Positions 8,376 to 15,967 of a DNA stretch of 64,000 nucleotides are shown piece by piece. Position 1 is the stretch's first letter. Every line of letters starts with the position of its first letter. Location of the stretch: assembly GCF_004135975.1 (NCBI RefSeq), contig NZ_CP026538.1, positions 4,154,001 through 4,218,000 on the forward strand. The letters run 5' to 3'. Under the pieces are notes generated by a model. It did no database searches. It saw only the letters and a program-made list of their open reading frames with translations, and had not been told where the DNA came from. The stretch is from Solidesulfovibrio carbinolicus (GTDB lineage Bacteria; Desulfobacterota; Desulfovibrionia; Desulfovibrionales; Desulfovibrionaceae). The position numbers were made by a program, and so were the translations under genes.

Positions 8376-9755
8376 ATGACCATTCCCGTTTACGATAGCG
8401 TGGCCTTCCTGGCATCCGACACGTTCGCCGTGTTCAACGCTGCCGGGGATTCCTTCGTCGGCGCGTTCGCGCCCGGCTTGCGGCTGCGGGCCGACTGCGG
8501 GACCGACGGGGTTTTGTTTGGCACGGTGGCGTCCTCCAGCCATGACGCCGAGACCGGCCGCACCGTAGTCGCCACGGCCATGGACGGCGGCGCGGCGCTG
8601 ACCGCCAATCTGGCCGAAGTCCTCCACGGCAATGATGTGCCCGAGTCCCTGTGCGCCCATGCGGCGCTGCACGCCCCAGGCGGCCGCGACGCCCTGCCGG
8701 CCGCTTCCACCGGTGTTTCGGGGTTGGTGTCCCTGGCCAGCGCCGTCGAGACCCAAGCCGGCGCCAGCGCCGCCAAGGCCGTGACCCCGGCCGGATTGGC
8801 CGCCGCCGTAAAAGGACTGATCACCACCAATACAACCATTTACGTGGCCACCACCGGCAGCGACGCGAGCGGCGACGGTTCGTCCGCCACGCCGTTCGCC
8901 TCAATCCACAAGGCGCTCTCCAGCATCGCCGGAAAGCTCATCGCCTCGGGCATGACGGTGACGATCCGGGTGGCGGACGGGACGTACTCGATTTCGAGCA
9001 CGATCACGATTGATCACCCGGACGCGGACAAAATACAGATTTTCGGCAATACATCAGCCGAGACGACTGTACCCATCTCGGCCATCGACACGACGGCCAA
9101 AACGATCACTGTGACTGGGAATTATACGGGCTCGATCCAGGTCGGGGACATCATCGGCCTGATCGGCAGCAGCACGAGCGGACTCAATGGCGCGTATGTG
9201 GTGTCTGGCGTCAGCTACGATGGCACCAATACCGTCATTACCTGCTCGGCCGAGACGATTGCCTCGGCAACGGTCGGAGGGGGATACGTTGTTATCAAAG
9301 CATGCAACAGGGTAATTGTTAGGGTTGTCGATATAAACGTCTTCGCTATAAACAAGCCACTTAAAAGCATCCAGGGGATTCGCTTCGATTGTTCAAGCCC
9401 AACGTCGTACAATACTCCCTTCAATATTGCGCAGCCGCTAAACCAATCTATTACGGGGTGCATCGTCAAGGGATTTGGGCGCGCTCTTAGAGCGCAAATG
9501 AACGGGATAGGGAGCCTTTATAATTTTGTTTCAAAATCGTGCATTTATGGTCCATATGCGGAAAGCGGAGGAAAGATATTGCTTAATTCTTCTCAAATAA
9601 CCATTATTGATTCATGCTCCAACACCGGAATTACTTCATATGACGGGGGATTTGTCAGATCACTGTCATCCTATACCATAATGCGCAACAACGCCGCCAA
9701 TTACTCGCCAGCCTTGAATACTTTTGGCAACAACGCATCGTACAACGCGGGGTAA
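8376..9755 (+). CDS. Tail spike/fibre with beta-helix C-terminus
   Basis: 459 residues; ATG 8376 is placed five bases after a GAGG (an in-frame ATG at 8364 overlaps the previous stop). Residues 1-150 look like a fibre attachment region, including an ASAAKAVTPAGLAAAV segment typical of fibre shafts. From about residue 155, TIYVATTGSDASGDGSS followed by PFASIHKAL is the standard entry to a right-handed parallel beta-helix (pectate-lyase-like, 'yV...GsDs.nGt...pf.ti..A'). From about residue 305 (base 9290) the DNA becomes markedly AT-rich and codon choice changes, while the frame stays open, suggesting a swapped receptor-binding tip. Confidence 0.75.
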   Translation: MTIPVYDSVAFLASDTFAVFNAAGDSFVGAFAPGLRLRADCGTDGVLFGTVASSSHDAETGRTVVATAMDGGAALTANLAEVLHGNDVPESLCAHAALHAPGGRDALPAASTGVSGLVSLASAVETQAGASAAKAVTPAGLAAAVKGLITTNTTIYVATTGSDASGDGSSATPFASIHKALSSIAGKLIASGMTVTIRVADGTYSISSTITIDHPDADKIQIFGNTSAETTVPISAIDTTAKTITVTGNYTGSIQVGDIIGLIGSSTSGLNGAYVVSGVSYDGTNTVITCSAETIASATVGGGYVVIKACNRVIVRVVDINVFAINKPLKSIQGIRFDCSSPTSYNTPFNIAQPLNQSITGCIVKGFGRALRAQMNGIGSLYNFVSKSCIYGPYAESGGKILLNSSQITIIDSCSNTGITSYDGGFVRSLSSYTIMRNNAANYSPALNTFGNNASYNAG

Positions 9756-9758
9756 CAT

Positions 9759-10268
9759 ATGCAACTGGTTATAAAAGGGGAGGTCGTCGCGGCGCAGCAC
9801 CCAGACGCCCAAAATCTATCCGGCATCTCGGACTACTCCAGCAGCCTCATCCTCACCGTCCCCGACGACACGCCCGTGGAGATCGGGCAGGCCTGGGCCG
9901 TGAATGTGGACGCCGCCAAATCCTCGGCCTGCAACGCCATCGACGCCGAGGCCGAACAGCGGCGCAACGCCGTGCTGACGCCGGGTTCCGGCCAGATGGC
10001 CGCTTATCAGGCAAAAGAACGCCAAGCCCGGGCGCTTCTGCAAGACGACAACCCGACCGAGGGCGAGTACCCGGACATTTTCAGCGAGATCGGCATCACC
10101 GCCGACTCCGCCGGCGAAGTGGCCATGGCCGTGCTGGCCGCTGCCGAAAAGTGGCGGGCCTACGGCCGGCAGGTGGAGCGAGCGCGGCTGACCGTGAAAA
10201 AGGCGGTCCGACAGGCTGAGGACGTCGAGGGTGTCATCGCCGCCAAAAACAAGGCGGTCTGGCCGTAA
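9759..10268 (+). CDS. Tail-fibre-associated protein (169 aa), possible assembly chaperone
   Basis: Starts three bases after the spike gene and returns to high-GC codon use. The middle (about residues 55-95) carries AIDAEAEQRRNAVLTPGSGQ followed by AYQAKERQARAL. This resembles the small helical proteins encoded after phage fibre genes (the 'i...a...r..w.T.g..q...Y..K..qA' pattern), often annotated as tail-fibre assembly or DUF4376-like. It is the last gene of the phage-like block; a terminator follows. Confidence 0.65.
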   Translation: MQLVIKGEVVAAQHPDAQNLSGISDYSSSLILTVPDDTPVEIGQAWAVNVDAAKSSACNAIDAEAEQRRNAVLTPGSGQMAAYQAKERQARALLQDDNPTEGEYPDIFSEIGITADSAGEVAMAVLAAAEKWRAYGRQVERARLTVKKAVRQAEDVEGVIAAKNKAVWP

Positions 10269-10312
10269 AATCACGGCTTCGCCTTGTACGGGGCTGGAAA
10301 AGCCGATAGCGT

Positions 10313-10346
10313 GTCCGGGCGGCGTCACAGCCGCCCGGACTTTTTT
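10313..10346 (+). terminator. Strong rho-independent terminator closing the tail operon
   Basis: GTCCGGGCGGC (10313-10323) pairs perfectly with GCCGCCCGGAC (10330-10340) around a GTCACA loop and is followed by six T. It separates the phage-like block from the response-regulator gene that starts at 10365. Confidence 0.9.
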
Positions 10347-10364
10347 ACCGGCTGCGAGGCGACC

Positions 10365-11564
10365 ATGGACAAGCCCTGTATCCTCTTTGTCGATGACGAC
10401 CCGGAGATCCTGGCCGCATACGGTCGCGCCCTGCGCAAACGCTACGCCGTGGAAACGGCGGCCGGACCGGAAGTCGGCCTGGAACGGCTGGCCGCCCTGC
10501 CTGACGTGGCCGTGGTGGTCTCGGACCTGCGGATGCCGGGCCTGGACGGCGTGGAGTTCCTGGGCCGTGTCCGGGAGCTGCGCCCCGACGCCGTGCGCAT
10601 TATCCTCACCGGCTTTGCCGACATCGAAGTGGCCATCGCCGCGGTCAACAAGAGCAAGGTCTTCAGCTTCCTGACCAAGCCCTGCCCCGAGCAGGCTCTG
10701 GAAGAGGCCCTGGAAGCCGCTTTGCGCCAATACCAGCTCATCGCCGCCGAAAAGGAGCTCCTGCGCGGCACCGTGCGCGGCACCATCAAACTCCTGACCA
10801 ACCTGCTCGAAATGGTCAGCCCCGAGGCCTTCGGCAAATCGTCGCGGGTCAAGCGTCTGGCCGTGGACCTGGGCGCCTACCTGGGAATTGCCGAAGCCTG
10901 GCGGCTGGAGCTGGCCGCCATGCTCTCCCAGATCGGCTGCGCCGCCATGCCGGCCGAAACCCTGCGCCGGGCCTATCGCGGCGACCCCCTGCCCGGCGAC
11001 AAGGCCTACGAATTCGCCATGCACCCCAAGATCGCCGCCGAGCTTGTGGCCAACATCCCCCGTCTGCGTGAAGTCGCCGAAATCATCGCCTATCAGGAAA
11101 AACGCTACGACGGCGGCGGGCTGCCCCCCGACGCCCTGGCCGGAGAGCGCATTCCCCTGGGCGCGAGAATCCTCAAGGTCGCCCTGGATTTCGACACCTT
11201 GACCGCCCACTACGGCGAGAAGCGGCGCTCGCAAACCCCCGAAGCCGACGCACTGGCCCGAATGCGCGACCGCGACGGCTGGTACGACCCGGAAATCCTG
11301 GATGCCCTGGAAACCCTGGCCACCCTGCCCGACGGCTTCGAACCGCGCCTGATCTCCACCGAGGAACTGGCCGCCGGGATGCTGCTCGACCAGGATGTGG
11401 CCGCCCTGGACGGAACCCTGGCCCTTGGCCGAGGCCTGGAGCTCAACGCCGTGTCCATCCGCCGCCTGGCCCGGCTGGACGGCGAACGCGGGGCCAAAAG
11501 CCGCTGGCGGGTGCTGGTCCCGCCCCCGGAAAAATTGGCCTTCGCCATGATGCTTGATGGCTAG
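10365..11564 (+). CDS. Response regulator with degenerate HD-GYP-like output domain
   Basis: 399 residues; ATG 10365 lies five bases after GAGG, directly behind a terminator. Residues 1-120 are a CheY-like receiver: FVDDDPE acidic pocket, phospho-acceptor Asp in VVSDLRMPGLDG, Thr in ILTGF, Lys in FLTKPCPE. Residues about 145-340 follow the HD-GYP pattern, but the catalytic HD is replaced: LSQIGCAAMP stands where LLHDIGKIaIP is normal. The later HPKIAAELV, YQEKRYDGGGLP (for HHErwDGsGYP) and IPLGARILKV are kept. Loss of His-Asp predicts no cyclic-di-GMP phosphodiesterase activity; a binding or scaffolding role is more likely. A paralogue lies at 14750. Confidence 0.85.
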   Translation: MDKPCILFVDDDPEILAAYGRALRKRYAVETAAGPEVGLERLAALPDVAVVVSDLRMPGLDGVEFLGRVRELRPDAVRIILTGFADIEVAIAAVNKSKVFSFLTKPCPEQALEEALEAALRQYQLIAAEKELLRGTVRGTIKLLTNLLEMVSPEAFGKSSRVKRLAVDLGAYLGIAEAWRLELAAMLSQIGCAAMPAETLRRAYRGDPLPGDKAYEFAMHPKIAAELVANIPRLREVAEIIAYQEKRYDGGGLPPDALAGERIPLGARILKVALDFDTLTAHYGEKRRSQTPEADALARMRDRDGWYDPEILDALETLATLPDGFEPRLISTEELAAGMLLDQDVAALDGTLALGRGLELNAVSIRRLARLDGERGAKSRWRVLVPPPEKLAFAMMLDG

Positions 11565-11655
11565 GCCGATTTGCGCCTATTAAGGACAAGCGATCCGTCA
11601 GCGCCGACAGCGTTCCGCGCATCATCCCCAACCTCCGGCCCGCGCCGACAGCCCC

Positions 11656-12471
11656 ATGGCAGCAGTTCCGCCCCCCCCCAACGAGCTTCCCAAGACCGCA
11701 AGCGATCCTTTTCGCGGTGTTTTTTCCACTCAGACCCAGGCGTTCATCGGCTTCGGGGCGACCAAGCGCAAGGTCAAACAAAACGTCCAGGTCTATGCCG
11801 AGGAGCAGGCCGACGGCTCCTATCTCCTGCGCAGCCTCAACAAGCACTTCATCCCCTCCGGCAAACCCCGTCGCGTGACCCGGGAACAGCTCCTGTCCGA
11901 ATACCTGCCCGAGCCCGACCTCTATATGAACAAGGTCGTGCCCATGATGCGCCGGGCCAGGCAGTACGCCGACGCCGGCGACGCCCACCGGACCGAGGGC
12001 GAACTCATGTCGGCCGAGTTCGAATACAAAAACGCCTTGCGGGTGGACGAGGAGCATATCCGGGCTACCTTCGGCCTGGGGCTCACCTACCTCGACCGGG
12101 GCGAACTGGACAGCGCCCGTCTGGTTTGCCGCCGCATCATCACCCTGGAGGCGGCTTTCGGCGAGGAGCACAAACACCTGTTCAACGAATTCGGCATCAA
12201 GATGCGCAAACATCGGATGTACGATCAGGCTCTGCGCTACTATTTCAAGGCCTACCGTCTGAGCAAGACCGATGATCATCTCCTGTACAACATCGCCAGA
12301 ACCTATTTTGAGCGCGACAACCCAAAGCTCGCCCTGAAGTTCCTCGGCATGGCCCAGGCCATCAATCCGGCCTTTCCCGAAGCCGAGGCCCTGGCCCGGG
12401 CCATCGAACGCAAAGCCCTGGAAGAAACCGCCCTGCCGTTTTCAGGGAGATTCGCCGCCAGCGACTTCTAA
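11656..12471 (+). CDS. TPR-repeat protein (271 aa)
   Basis: Residues about 95-250 contain tandem TPR-like helices (AEFEYKNALRVDEEHIRATFGLGLTY, LYNIARTYFERDNPKLALKFLGMA...AINPAFPEA). The N-terminal ~90 residues, with GVFSTQTQAFIGFGATKRKVKQ, are a beta-rich cap found in other Desulfovibrio TPR proteins that accompany response regulators (recollection, not checked). No signal peptide, so cytoplasmic. It lies between the first response regulator and the GspE-N-like gene, suggesting an adaptor role in the same signalling cluster. Confidence 0.75.
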   Translation: MAAVPPPPNELPKTASDPFRGVFSTQTQAFIGFGATKRKVKQNVQVYAEEQADGSYLLRSLNKHFIPSGKPRRVTREQLLSEYLPEPDLYMNKVVPMMRRARQYADAGDAHRTEGELMSAEFEYKNALRVDEEHIRATFGLGLTYLDRGELDSARLVCRRIITLEAAFGEEHKHLFNEFGIKMRKHRMYDQALRYYFKAYRLSKTDDHLLYNIARTYFERDNPKLALKFLGMAQAINPAFPEAEALARAIERKALEETALPFSGRFAASDF

Positions 12472-12478
12472 TACCGCT

Positions 12479-12508
12479 GTTAAAGCACAACGACTGTTGT
12501 GTTTTAAC
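12479..12508. promoter_or_regulatory. 13-bp AT-rich inverted repeat in the TPR/GspE-N-like spacer
   Basis: GTTAAAGCACAAC (12479-12491) and GTTGTGTTTTAAC (12496-12508) pair along 13 positions with a single G:T wobble and a GACT loop. It starts eight bases after a stop codon and is not followed by a T-run. It could be an operator, a 3' mRNA hairpin or a weak terminator. Confidence 0.55.
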
Positions 12509-12604
12509 AAGAGAAAGTTATAACAGAATGAAGCATCTCATGCGGCTGCGCTTGAGGCGTGGAATCGAAATAACGAGGCGGCCGGCCGCCGCGCGAGGAC
12601 GCAT

Positions 12605-13435
12605 ATGAGCTTTCTCGGACGTTTCCTGGTGGAGCAGGGGGCCATCACCGAGGCCCAACTGGCAGAGGGCCTGGCCTACCAGCGTGAAAAAAACCGGCGC
12701 ATCGGCGAGGTGGCCGTGGAACGCGGCATGCTCACCTCGAAGCAGGCCAAGGACATTCGGCAACGGCAAAACGCCGATCCCCGACTTTTCGGCGACATCG
12801 CCGTGGGGGAGCGCCAGCTCTCCCGGCGGGCCGTGGACGATCTGCTCTTTCTCCAAAAAATCCACCACACCTACCTGGGCGAGGCCCTGCTCGTTCTTGG
12901 CCACATCGACCGGGCCCAATACCAGGAACTCATGGGCCGCCACTACGCCCTGCGCGACAAGGGGCGGGTGAGTCTTCGCTATCTGCAGGAGTTTTTCGCC
13001 GAAAACCGGGTGGCCGAATGCCTGTTCGCCGCCCTGTCCCGGGCCTTGGGCCGCCTCACCGGCGAGGAGGCCGCGGCCAGCGGCCTGGGCAGCGCCCACG
13101 ATCCGGTCGAGTACGCCGCCTATGCCCGCATCGAGGGTTTGCTCCTGGGACAGCGGCGCTTTGCCGCCACCATCGGGTTGTCGCGCTCCCTGGCCGACCG
13201 TTTGGACGCCGATGGCGCCGGCAGCCGTGACGCGGCCGGCTTGAGCGGTTTTTACGACACCGTGCTGCGCTATTTTGGCGACATGCTGCGCGACAAGGGC
13301 CTGCGTCTGGAGGCCGGGACCGTGCTCACGGCGGCTGGCCATCCCGCCGGCTGCGAGGACTGCCTGGTGGTGCGCGCCCATACGCCCTCGGGCCGGCTGG
13401 GCCTGACGTTCTGGCTTGAGGAGGCGGCGGCGTGA
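12605..13435 (+). CDS. GspE N-terminal-like (MshEN-type) signalling protein
   Basis: 276 residues. The N-terminal half repeats the helical pattern 'lg..Lve.G.it..ql..al..q' twice: FLVEQGAITEAQLAEGLAYQ (about residues 7-26) and LGEALLVLGHIDRAQYQEL (about 92-110). This is the hallmark of the N-terminal domain of type II secretion ATPases, some members of which bind cyclic-di-GMP. The C-terminal half is unassigned. There is no ATPase domain. The stop overlaps the kinase start as GTGA, so the two are co-translated and probably work together. Confidence 0.65.
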   Translation: MSFLGRFLVEQGAITEAQLAEGLAYQREKNRRIGEVAVERGMLTSKQAKDIRQRQNADPRLFGDIAVGERQLSRRAVDDLLFLQKIHHTYLGEALLVLGHIDRAQYQELMGRHYALRDKGRVSLRYLQEFFAENRVAECLFAALSRALGRLTGEEAAASGLGSAHDPVEYAAYARIEGLLLGQRRFAATIGLSRSLADRLDADGAGSRDAAGLSGFYDTVLRYFGDMLRDKGLRLEAGTVLTAAGHPAGCEDCLVVRAHTPSGRLGLTFWLEEAAA

Positions 13436-14715
13436 ACCCGGAGCGGACCGGAAAAGCCCTGGCCCGCGACGCGGCCGAGCGGGAAATGGCCTTGGCCGCC
13501 CGGGACATCGAGATGCTGCTTGGCTCCATCCGCTCCATCCTGGTCACCCTGGACGGCCAAAACCGGGTGCGCCGCTTCAACGCCAGCGCCGAAAACGCGT
13601 TCGGCCTGGCCGCGACGGCCGTGGCCGGCCGCGATTTCTTCGAGCTGGACCTGGCCTGGGAAGGTCCGGCCGTGCGCGAGGCCCTGGAGGCCAGCCGAAA
13701 AACCGGCGCGCCGGCCCGGGTGGACGAGGTGCGCTGCCGCACGGCCACCGGCGAGGAGCGCCTTTTGGGACTCACGGTCAACCCTGTGGACCCGGCCGGC
13801 GACGAGGCCCCGGGCGCGCTGATTCTCGGCCAGGATCTCGGCGAAATCAAAGCCCGGGAACTCAAGGCCATCCACGAACGCCGGATGCAGGCCATCGGCC
13901 GCCTGGCCGCCGGCATCGCCCACGAAATCAACACCCCGGTCCAGTACGTCGGCTACAACGCCGGCTTTCTCGACGAATCCTTCACCGAACTGCTGGCCCT
14001 GCTCGAAGCCCATGGCCGGCTGCTGGAGGCCGTGGAAGCCGGCGACGCCGCCGCCGTGGCCGGAGCGGCCGCCGATGCCCGGCGCGTGGCCGGGGAAATC
14101 GACATCGACTACCTGCGCCAGGAAATCCCGGCCGCCATCGCCAACACCCGCAAGGGCATCGGCCAGGTGGCCGACATCGTGCGGGCCATGCGCCAGATGT
14201 CCCACCCAGGAACCGGCGAGATGCTTTTTTTCGACGTCAACGCCAGCGTGCGCGACATCGTGGCCGTCACCCGCAACGCCTGGAAGCATGTCGCCGAAGT
14301 GACCCTGGAGCTTTCCCCCGAGCTGCCCTTGGTGTACGGTGCGCCCCACGAGGTGTCCCAGGTTCTGCTCAACGTGGTGTTAAACGCCGCCCAGGCCGTG
14401 GAGGAACGGGTCGCCGCGGAACCCTGGCGGCATGGGACCATCCTCGTGTCCTCTCGGCTCGTTCCCGGCTTTGCCGAGATTGCCGTGGCCGACAACGGCC
14501 CGGGCATGGACGAGGCGGTGCGCGGGCGCATCTTCGATCCCTTTTTCACCACCAAGGCCGTGGGCAAGGGCACGGGACAGGGTCTGGCCATCAGCCACGC
14601 GGTCATGACCCGCCACGGCGGCTGCATCGACTGCCTGTCACGCTCCGGGGAGGGCACGACCTTTTTCCTCCGTTTTCCCCTGGAAGACGGCCAGACGCAA
14701 CACGGGGCGGCCTGA
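13432..14715 (+). CDS. Soluble PAS histidine kinase
   Basis: 427 residues with GTG start overlapping the previous stop. Residues about 25-140 form a PAS domain (SILVTLDGQNRVRRFNASAE). The H-box GIAHEINTPVQYV (His about 162) has the Asn-Thr-Pro variant of the HEINNP family. The ATPase domain follows with N-box LNVVLNAAQAVEE, G1 DNGPGMDE, F-box FDPFFTTKA and G2 GKGTGQGLAI. No membrane segment, so it senses a cytoplasmic signal or partner. It is flanked by two response regulators of the same type, its most likely phosphotransfer partners. Confidence 0.88.
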   Translation: MNPERTGKALARDAAEREMALAARDIEMLLGSIRSILVTLDGQNRVRRFNASAENAFGLAATAVAGRDFFELDLAWEGPAVREALEASRKTGAPARVDEVRCRTATGEERLLGLTVNPVDPAGDEAPGALILGQDLGEIKARELKAIHERRMQAIGRLAAGIAHEINTPVQYVGYNAGFLDESFTELLALLEAHGRLLEAVEAGDAAAVAGAAADARRVAGEIDIDYLRQEIPAAIANTRKGIGQVADIVRAMRQMSHPGTGEMLFFDVNASVRDIVAVTRNAWKHVAEVTLELSPELPLVYGAPHEVSQVLLNVVLNAAQAVEERVAAEPWRHGTILVSSRLVPGFAEIAVADNGPGMDEAVRGRIFDPFFTTKAVGKGTGQGLAISHAVMTRHGGCIDCLSRSGEGTTFFLRFPLEDGQTQHGAA

Positions 14716-14749
14716 CCGCGCCCCGGCAAACGGCAAAGGCGGCGGGCCA

Positions 14750-15949
14750 ATGGGCGGCAAGGCCAAAATCCTGTTCGTGGACGACGATCCAGAAATTCTG
14801 GCGACCCTTAAACGCACGTTTCGACGCAAGTACCTGACGGAAACCGCCCTTGGCCCGTTGCGGGGGCTGGAGGTCGCCGCCGAGCACGGCCCCTATGCCG
14901 TGGTGGTGGCCGACCTGCGGATGCCGGGCCTGGACGGGCTGGAATTTTTCACCCAGCTCAAAAAACTCTCCCCCGAAACCGTGCGGATCATGCTCACCGG
15001 CTACGCCGATCTGCGAGCCGCCATGGACGCCGTCAACACCGGCCACGTCTTCCGGTTCCTGGCCAAGCCCTGCCCCGAGGAGGAACTGGCCGAATCCCTG
15101 GCCGCCGGCGCGGCCCTGTTTGCCCAGGCCACGGCCGAGCGCGATTTTCTCAAAGGGGCCCTTCGCGGCATCATCAAGCTCCTGTCAGACCTGCTCGCCC
15201 TGCAAAATCCCGAGGCTTACGCCCGGGCCATGCGCGTACGCCGGCTGGTGGCCGACATGGCCCGCTACCTGGACGCTCCCGACGTCTGGCGCATTGAGCT
15301 GGCCGTCACCCTGTCCCAGCTGGGGGGCCTGGTCCTGCCCCAAGGCCTGTTCGCCAAGCTGCGCCGGACAGGCGATCTCGCCGGCGACGAAGCCCGGCTT
15401 TTCGCCCGCCACCCGGGCCTGGCCGGGGATTTGCTGGCCAATATTCCCAAGCTTGACGAAGTGGCCGCCATTATCCGCCACCAGGAAACGCCCCACGCCG
15501 GAGCCGGCCGGGACGTTCCGCTTGGGGCCAAACTCCTCAAGGCCGCCCTGGATTACGACGCGCTGCTGACCTCGGGCCGCGCTCGGGACCAGGCCCTGGA
15601 CGCCCTGGCCGGCCGGGAAGGCCTCTACGATCCCCAGGCCCTGGACGCCCTGACCGCCCTGGCCGGGGAGCGGGAAGGACTGGAGCGCCGGGAAATCCCC
15701 CTTTCGGCGTTGACCCCGGGCATGATCCTGGAGGAAGATGTCGCCTTGCCCCACGCCGAGGTTCTGGCCACGTCCGGCCAGATGGTGGACGTCGGCTGGC
15801 TGGCCTGCCTGGAGGCCGAGTCCCTGCCGGGCGACGTCCGCTGCCGGGTGCTCGTCCCGCCGGTCGAGGACGCGCCGCCCCCGGGTCTGGCCGATCCCGA
15901 ACTGCTGGCCCTTTTGCGCCGGGTCGGACGCGCCCCAGGCTGCTCCTGA
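14750..15949 (+). CDS. Second response regulator with degenerate HD-GYP-like domain
   Basis: 399 residues, the same length and layout as the 10365 protein and clearly its paralogue. Receiver residues: FVDDDPE, Asp in VVADLRMPGLDG, Thr in MLTGYAD, Lys in LAKPCPEEE. In the output domain the HD site is again Ser-Gln (TLSQLGGLVLP), RHQE replaces HHE and the GYP loop is lost altogether (HAGAGRDVPLG), so it is more degenerate than its sister. HPGLAGDLLANIPKL is retained. It probably transmits by protein contact rather than by cyclic-di-GMP hydrolysis. Confidence 0.85.
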   Translation: MGGKAKILFVDDDPEILATLKRTFRRKYLTETALGPLRGLEVAAEHGPYAVVVADLRMPGLDGLEFFTQLKKLSPETVRIMLTGYADLRAAMDAVNTGHVFRFLAKPCPEEELAESLAAGAALFAQATAERDFLKGALRGIIKLLSDLLALQNPEAYARAMRVRRLVADMARYLDAPDVWRIELAVTLSQLGGLVLPQGLFAKLRRTGDLAGDEARLFARHPGLAGDLLANIPKLDEVAAIIRHQETPHAGAGRDVPLGAKLLKAALDYDALLTSGRARDQALDALAGREGLYDPQALDALTALAGEREGLERREIPLSALTPGMILEEDVALPHAEVLATSGQMVDVGWLACLEAESLPGDVRCRVLVPPVEDAPPPGLADPELLALLRRVGRAPGCS

Positions 15950-15967
15950 CCCCAAGGATCCTTGCCC

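Noticed and set aside
10269-10364. A prophage attachment site at the right end of the tail block
   Set aside because: No tRNA gene, no integrase and no repeat of the left edge was found; only a terminator is supported.
9816-11234. A 472-codon minus-strand frame across the fibre-chaperone and response-regulator genes
   Set aside because: It crosses a strong terminator and two clearly coding genes; its product is Gly/Gln/His-rich, typical of antisense frames here.
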